Assembly (NCBI RefSeq): GCF_002080415.1
Contig: NZ_CP020474.1
Location: 2,741,501 to 2,805,500 of the forward strand
Source of the DNA: Roseovarius mucosus
Lineage (GTDB): Bacteria > Pseudomonadota > Alphaproteobacteria > Rhodobacterales > Rhodobacteraceae
DNA: 64,000 nucleotides
Direction: 5' to 3'
Both the position numbers and the translations under genes were made by a program. The notes below the pieces were generated by a model. It was not told the origin of the DNA. It saw nothing but the letters and a program-made list of their open reading frames with translations, and ran no database searches. How positions within the stretch are numbered: position 1 is the stretch's first letter; each line of letters opens with the position of its first letter. Positions 60,529 to 64,000 of the stretch are shown here, piece after piece.

Positions 60529-61758
60529 ATGACCGCCCCGGTCAGCGTCATTGTCCCGGCCAGAAACGAGGCGCAAACCATTGCCCGCGTCGTGTCGGTG
60601 CTTGCGGATATGCCGGATGTGGGCGAGGTCGTGGTGGTCGACAACGGCTCGACCGATGCGACGGCAGAATTGGCGCGCGGGGCGGGTGCGACAGTTATCT
60701 CAGAGACACAAACCGGCATGGGCCACGCGGTGCGCGCAGGTGTCTCCGCCGCCCGCCATGACTGGGTGATGAAGGTCGATGCCGATCTCGACAGGTTCGA
60801 CACTGATCTGTTTGCTCAGATGCCCGCTGCCCGCGGCCCCGGTGTGGGCTTGATCAAGGGGGCGTGGCACGACCCCGCCGATAACATGCCGATGACCCGC
60901 CTTTTGGTGCGGCCGGCCCTGCATCAGATGTTTCCGGGCTTGTCGCATCTGCGCGCACCCAATTCCGGGCTCTATGTCTTTGATCGGTCTCTGATCGCCT
61001 ACAACGGTCTCGCGACTGATTACGCGGTCGATCTTGATATCATGCTGCGGGTGCATGCGGCGGGGTATGACGTGGCCGAGGTGGATATTGGCCGCATCGT
61101 CCACGACACCCGTGATGTCACGCATTACAATGGCATGGCTGAACAGATCTTTGCCTTTTTCCTCAGCCGTCAGCCCCGGATGCTGACCCGCGAGATGGTT
61201 GTTCTGGCGCAGGACGGTGCGCAGGTGATCCATCACGCGCTGGGGACCATTGGCCACCGGCTTGCAGCAGGGGTGCGCGTCACGGTCTATCTTGAGGATA
61301 TGAACGCTCTTGGGTCGCGCGTGCTGCACGAACTGCTTGGGGCCTATCCCACCGTCCGGGTGCTGCCGCTTGACGACAGGTCTGCATTCTCTGCCCATGC
61401 CAATGCCACCGGGCTGTGTGTGCTGGCCCCCTATCCCCGCGCAGGCGGGGGATCGGCCCTGTCAGAGGCGGTTGCTCTGTTTGAGGCGAACCATGATCAC
61501 CTGCCCGGCGCTGTCTGGTTGATGCCAGTCCATGACGCCGGACGCGAGATCACTGGCTTTGCACCCGATATGCTGCCTGAGGTGGCGGATGGGCTGGCGC
61601 TCAAGCAAGCCGCGCTTGGTGCGTTGGGGGTCTCTATTCCGCCGCTTGCCGGTCTCGCCCGCGAACTTTTTCAGAGCTATGCCTCCCTGCCTGATGCCCT
61701 GCGTCCCGCCTATGGGTCGCTTGCCGGGCACCGTCACCCTTCGGTCGGGAATTTCTGA
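60529..61758 (+). CDS. GpgS-like (GT2/GT81) glycosyltransferase with unrecognised C-terminal extension
   Basis: A 409-residue protein. Residues 1-235 form a GT-A domain: SVIVPARNEAQTIARVV, VVVDNGSTDAT, DxD in KVDADLDRFD near 82, GVGLIKGAWHDPADNMPMTRLL, PNSGLYVFDRSL and DYAVDLDIMLRVHAAGYDVAEVDIGRIVHD. The spacing of the last blocks resembles glucosyl-3-phosphoglycerate synthase. Residues 240-409 (VRVTVYLEDMNALGSRVLHEL onward) have no motif I know. AAGGAG precedes the ATG. It lies 137 bp after glpK and ends at a terminator. An acceptor such as 3-phosphoglycerate is plausible but not shown. Confidence 0.75.
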   Translation: MTAPVSVIVPARNEAQTIARVVSVLADMPDVGEVVVVDNGSTDATAELARGAGATVISETQTGMGHAVRAGVSAARHDWVMKVDADLDRFDTDLFAQMPAARGPGVGLIKGAWHDPADNMPMTRLLVRPALHQMFPGLSHLRAPNSGLYVFDRSLIAYNGLATDYAVDLDIMLRVHAAGYDVAEVDIGRIVHDTRDVTHYNGMAEQIFAFFLSRQPRMLTREMVVLAQDGAQVIHHALGTIGHRLAAGVRVTVYLEDMNALGSRVLHELLGAYPTVRVLPLDDRSAFSAHANATGLCVLAPYPRAGGGSALSEAVALFEANHDHLPGAVWLMPVHDAGREITGFAPDMLPEVADGLALKQAALGALGVSIPPLAGLARELFQSYASLPDALRPAYGSLAGHRHPSVGNF

Positions 61759-61786
61759 CAGCCGATCTTGCCTGCCGAAAAAGTGC

Positions 61787-61814
61787 AAAACGCCCCGTGA
61801 CAATCGGGGCGTTT
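61787..61814. terminator. Bidirectional terminator between the glycosyltransferase and DMT genes
   Basis: AAAACGCCCCG / CGGGGCGTTT with a TGACAAT loop: an A-run before the stem and a T-run after it, between convergent genes. Confidence 0.85.
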
Positions 61815-61830
61815 GCCTTTGAGCCCGTCC

Positions 61831-62877
61831 TCAGACCCCTTTGAAGTTTACCGCGCCCTCATGTTCCAGCGCGCGCTCCTGCGCCTGCTTGCGCATCGTG
61901 TCATCCTCGCGACGGCGGCGGCGCAGGCGGCCATACTGGCCGATGCCCACCGCCAAAAGGATGATTGCGCCGCCGGGGATCAGCCCCGGTCCGGGGTCTT
62001 CGCCCAGCATCACCATCGCGATCAGAATTGCCGCCAGCGGCGAAAATGACGTGGCCAATGACACATCACCCGAGCGCGCATATTTAAGCCCGAACGCCCA
62101 GGCGAATTGCCCGCCCATGATCACCACCACCGCATAGATCCAAACCCATTGCCAGACCACCGGATCAAACACATCCTGAAAATGGTTCGGACCAAACAGG
62201 TATAGGGCCACAAAGAAATAGACCGTCGTGCCCACCGCCGTGCGGTAGATCGCGAAAATCCCCATAGGAATGTCGCGCAGACCTGTGCGGGCAATCAAAG
62301 TCGAGGCAATATAGGACAGCGTCGCCAAAAGCGCGCCAATCTCGCCCTTGCCAAGGTTGAGCGATGTGCCCTCACTGTTCATCAGGATCATCACCGCCGC
62401 CCCGCAAAGCGCCACCAGACCGGCAACAAAGGCCCAAGGCTCGAACTCCTCGCGCAAGACCAGCCAGGCCGCCAGCAAAAAAAGTGGCGGTTCGATCCGG
62501 CCCATCAACACAACATTCGTGACCGTGGTATGCTCCAGCGCGTAAAAGAACAGCCCCGGTGTCAAAGCGGAAGAAAAGAACGCCGAAAGCGTCAGGATCG
62601 CCCAGTTTTTCCGTGTCAGCGCGCGCAGGTTCTCAAAAGTCCAGTCGCGCCAGAACATGAAAACCATCGGCACCATCGACATGAGCGAGCCGACAAACAG
62701 CAGGTTGCAATAGGTGATGACATTGCGCCCCATCACGAGGTTCTGTGATCCGATATCGGCCAACAGCGAGACGAGGGAATTTGACGAAGCATAGATCAAC
62801 ACCGCCACCCAAGCGAGCGTGGCACCCATCATGACCTTGGAGGCATCGGGAACAATCTGTGTGCTGGCGTTAGTCAT
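61831..62877 (-). CDS. DMT-superfamily transporter (EamA domains)
   Basis: A 348-residue membrane protein with ten predicted helices in two EamA repeats; SSALTPGLFFYALEHTTVTNVVLMGRIEPPLFLLAAWLVLREE marks the end of the first repeat (landmark) and SLATSFSPLAAILIAMVMLGEDP the second. The charged C-terminal tail (LRRRRREDDTMRKQAQERALEHEG) is cytosolic. AGGAGCG precedes this ATG; an upstream start would add 27 atypical residues. The substrate is unknown. Confidence 0.87.
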   Translation of the reverse strand: MTNASTQIVPDASKVMMGATLAWVAVLIYASSNSLVSLLADIGSQNLVMGRNVITYCNLLFVGSLMSMVPMVFMFWRDWTFENLRALTRKNWAILTLSAFFSSALTPGLFFYALEHTTVTNVVLMGRIEPPLFLLAAWLVLREEFEPWAFVAGLVALCGAAVMILMNSEGTSLNLGKGEIGALLATLSYIASTLIARTGLRDIPMGIFAIYRTAVGTTVYFFVALYLFGPNHFQDVFDPVVWQWVWIYAVVVIMGGQFAWAFGLKYARSGDVSLATSFSPLAAILIAMVMLGEDPGPGLIPGGAIILLAVGIGQYGRLRRRRREDDTMRKQAQERALEHEGAVNFKGV

Positions 62878-63045
62878 GGCGCGCTCCTGAACCGTGATAC
62901 CGAAACCTGACTTTACCTTGCGCCCTAACCGTGATTGGTGCAATCCACGCCCGCGCACAGATGGTCACGTTCCTCTGATGGCCGCGAAATATTGTTTCAA
63001 CGACGGCGCGCGGGTCACGCTTGCGTGGGAAACGGTGAAAATTCT

Positions 63046-63068
63046 CGTGATTTCTGTTGTAAATCACG
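63046..63068. promoter_or_regulatory. Perfect 8-bp inverted repeat upstream of the methyltransferase-like gene
   Basis: CGTGATTT, 7 bases, AAATCACG. It ends about 64 bp before the start codon in a 255-bp divergent gap. The geometry suits a dimeric regulator. No regulator gene is adjacent. Confidence 0.5.
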
Positions 63069-63132
63069 GCGCGGGAGGCAAGTTTGCGCACCATCGGGCC
63101 ATGTGCCCCCCTGATCCCCAAGGGACATTTCC

Positions 63133-64000
63133 ATGACCGCCCCCTCTGATACGCCTACCTCCGGCTTTGTCACCATCTTTGACGACACCTATGATCAGCC
63201 CGATTGTCGGGCCTATTTCCGCATGATGGACCGGCTGGGCTATCGCAACCAACATCACGCGGTTGCGGGGTTTCGGGCCGGCCTGGCGGAAATGATGCGC
63301 CTGCGTGGTCTTGAGCAGGCAAGGATCGTTGATTTCGCCAGCAGCTATGGCATCGTTTCCGCACTCATGGCCCATGAGCTGAGCCTCGAACAGGTGTTTG
63401 CCCGCTACCGTCAGCCGGTGTTCGACAGCGCGTCTTCCGCAGAGGTGATTGATTTGGATCGCGGCTGGCTGTCGGGGCTGCGCCGCCCTGCGCCCGCATT
63501 GCATGTCACCGGCATTGACGTGATGCCCAACGCGGTTGCCTATGGGCGCGCGGTTGGCCTCTTTCAATCCGGCTTTGTCGAGGATCTGGAACGTGCAGAA
63601 CCATCCGAGGGGCTTGGCCGGGAACTGGCGCGCTGTGACATGATCGTTGAATGCGGCTCTGTTGCCCAGCTTATGCCCCGCGCGCTCGACCGGATGCTGG
63701 CGGCTTGCGGCCCGGTCAAGCCTTGGGTCATGACGTCGCCCATCCGGGGCAACGAGCGGCCCGAGGCAACAGAGGTGCTGCGCGCCCACGGTCTTGTGGT
63801 TGAACGTCTGCCGATCCCGGCCTTTATCCACCGCCGATTTGAAAGCCCCGAGGAACAGGCCCGTGCCATCGCCAATGCGCAGGCCGCAGGGCATGACACC
63901 GAAGGCGTGGAAACCACCGGTCACTTCCACGCGCAGATCCTTCTGGCGCGTCCCGAGGCAGAATGTACCGACCCCGCCGACTGGTCGATGCCCCTAGACG
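63133..64000 (+). CDS. Class I SAM-dependent methyltransferase-like protein (partial, runs off right edge)
   Basis: The reading frame is open from this ATG to the window end, 289 codons. FASSYGIVSALMAHE near 68 is where SAM motif I would be, but it has DFASSYGIVS in place of the usual DLGCGxG. VTGIDVMPNAVAYGRAVGL near 140 resembles the acidic strand-2 region and CDMIVECGSVAQLMPRALDRML resembles motif IV. The first 60 residues (FDDTYDQPDCRAYFRMMDRLGYRNQHHA) are distinctive. Function and full length are unknown. It is divergent from the DMT gene with an inverted repeat upstream. Confidence 0.65.
   Translation, partial: MTAPSDTPTSGFVTIFDDTYDQPDCRAYFRMMDRLGYRNQHHAVAGFRAGLAEMMRLRGLEQARIVDFASSYGIVSALMAHELSLEQVFARYRQPVFDSASSAEVIDLDRGWLSGLRRPAPALHVTGIDVMPNAVAYGRAVGLFQSGFVEDLERAEPSEGLGRELARCDMIVECGSVAQLMPRALDRMLAACGPVKPWVMTSPIRGNERPEATEVLRAHGLVVERLPIPAFIHRRFESPEEQARAIANAQAAGHDTEGVETTGHFHAQILLARPEAECTDPADWSMPLD

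Noticed and set aside
1..64000. tRNA, rRNA, CRISPR arrays, insertion sequences, prophage and toxin-antitoxin pairs
   Set aside because: I looked for cloverleaf ends, direct-repeat arrays, transposase or integrase motifs and paired small genes and found none.

Overview
The window reads as the chromosome of an alphaproteobacterium of the family Rhodobacteraceae (Roseobacter type). The DNA is GC-rich. It carries the alphaproteobacterial blocks ubiK/lgt/midA-type methyltransferase/pgeF and clpP-clpX/NDUFA12-like/mlaD-type/DUF2155/aat, plus a rhizobial/rhodobacteral glycerol operon (glpR, glpD, glpSTPQUV, glpK). Gene density is very high and many genes overlap by 4 bp. I see no rRNA, tRNA, CRISPR array, transposase or phage gene, and no gene-free stretch longer than 300 bp.

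Region 1 (1-11.3 kb) is an accessory secondary-metabolite/glycan block. A leftward operon runs from a GT2 glycosyltransferase through a Wzx-type flippase, a 2136-residue type I polyketide synthase with an unusual KR-before-DH order and a terminal thioesterase, and a second GT2 enzyme, to a formyltransferase-like protein cut by the window edge. A GT4 glycosyltransferase diverges from it. Region 2 (11.3-14.7 kb) is core envelope and respiratory housekeeping. Region 3 (14.7-28 kb) holds a FAD oxidoreductase divergent from the tRNA-modifying methyltransferase mnmD, the dihydropyrimidine dehydrogenase pair preT-preA behind a 24-bp operator-like palindrome, a GT25 enzyme, an aldehyde dehydrogenase, a 1-Cys peroxiredoxin, a long imperfect inverted repeat that could fold as RNA, a stand-alone Hen1-like RNA methyltransferase domain, and several metabolic genes.

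Region 4 (27.6-37 kb) looks like a creatinine/creatine utilisation locus. It has creatinase with all the active-site residues I could check, a LysR regulator, a divergent creatininase with its metal ligands, a complete spermidine/putrescine-type ABC importer, a GATase1/AraC (GlxA-type) regulator, then an acyl-CoA dehydrogenase and a BigR/SqrR-like ArsR repressor. Region 5 (37.5-50.1 kb) is mostly core: clpP, clpX, envelope lipid transport, aat, a membrane-bound LytTR regulator, the DNA-repair pair PdeM and Lhr-type helicase without their ligase, methylmalonyl-CoA epimerase, and several small conserved proteins.

Region 6 (50.1-60.4 kb) is the glycerol regulon. GlpR diverges from glpD, two different ABC ATPases, two permeases, a small membrane protein, a substrate-binding protein and glycerol kinase. 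The two ATPases carry complementary defects (GlpS lacks the H-loop histidine, GlpT lacks the LSGGQ signature), so the importer should be an asymmetric heterodimer with one consensus and one degenerate ATP site. Region 7 (60.4-64 kb) has a GpgS-like glycosyltransferase with a C-terminal extension I do not recognise, a DMT transporter, and a methyltransferase-like gene that runs off the right edge behind a perfect inverted repeat.
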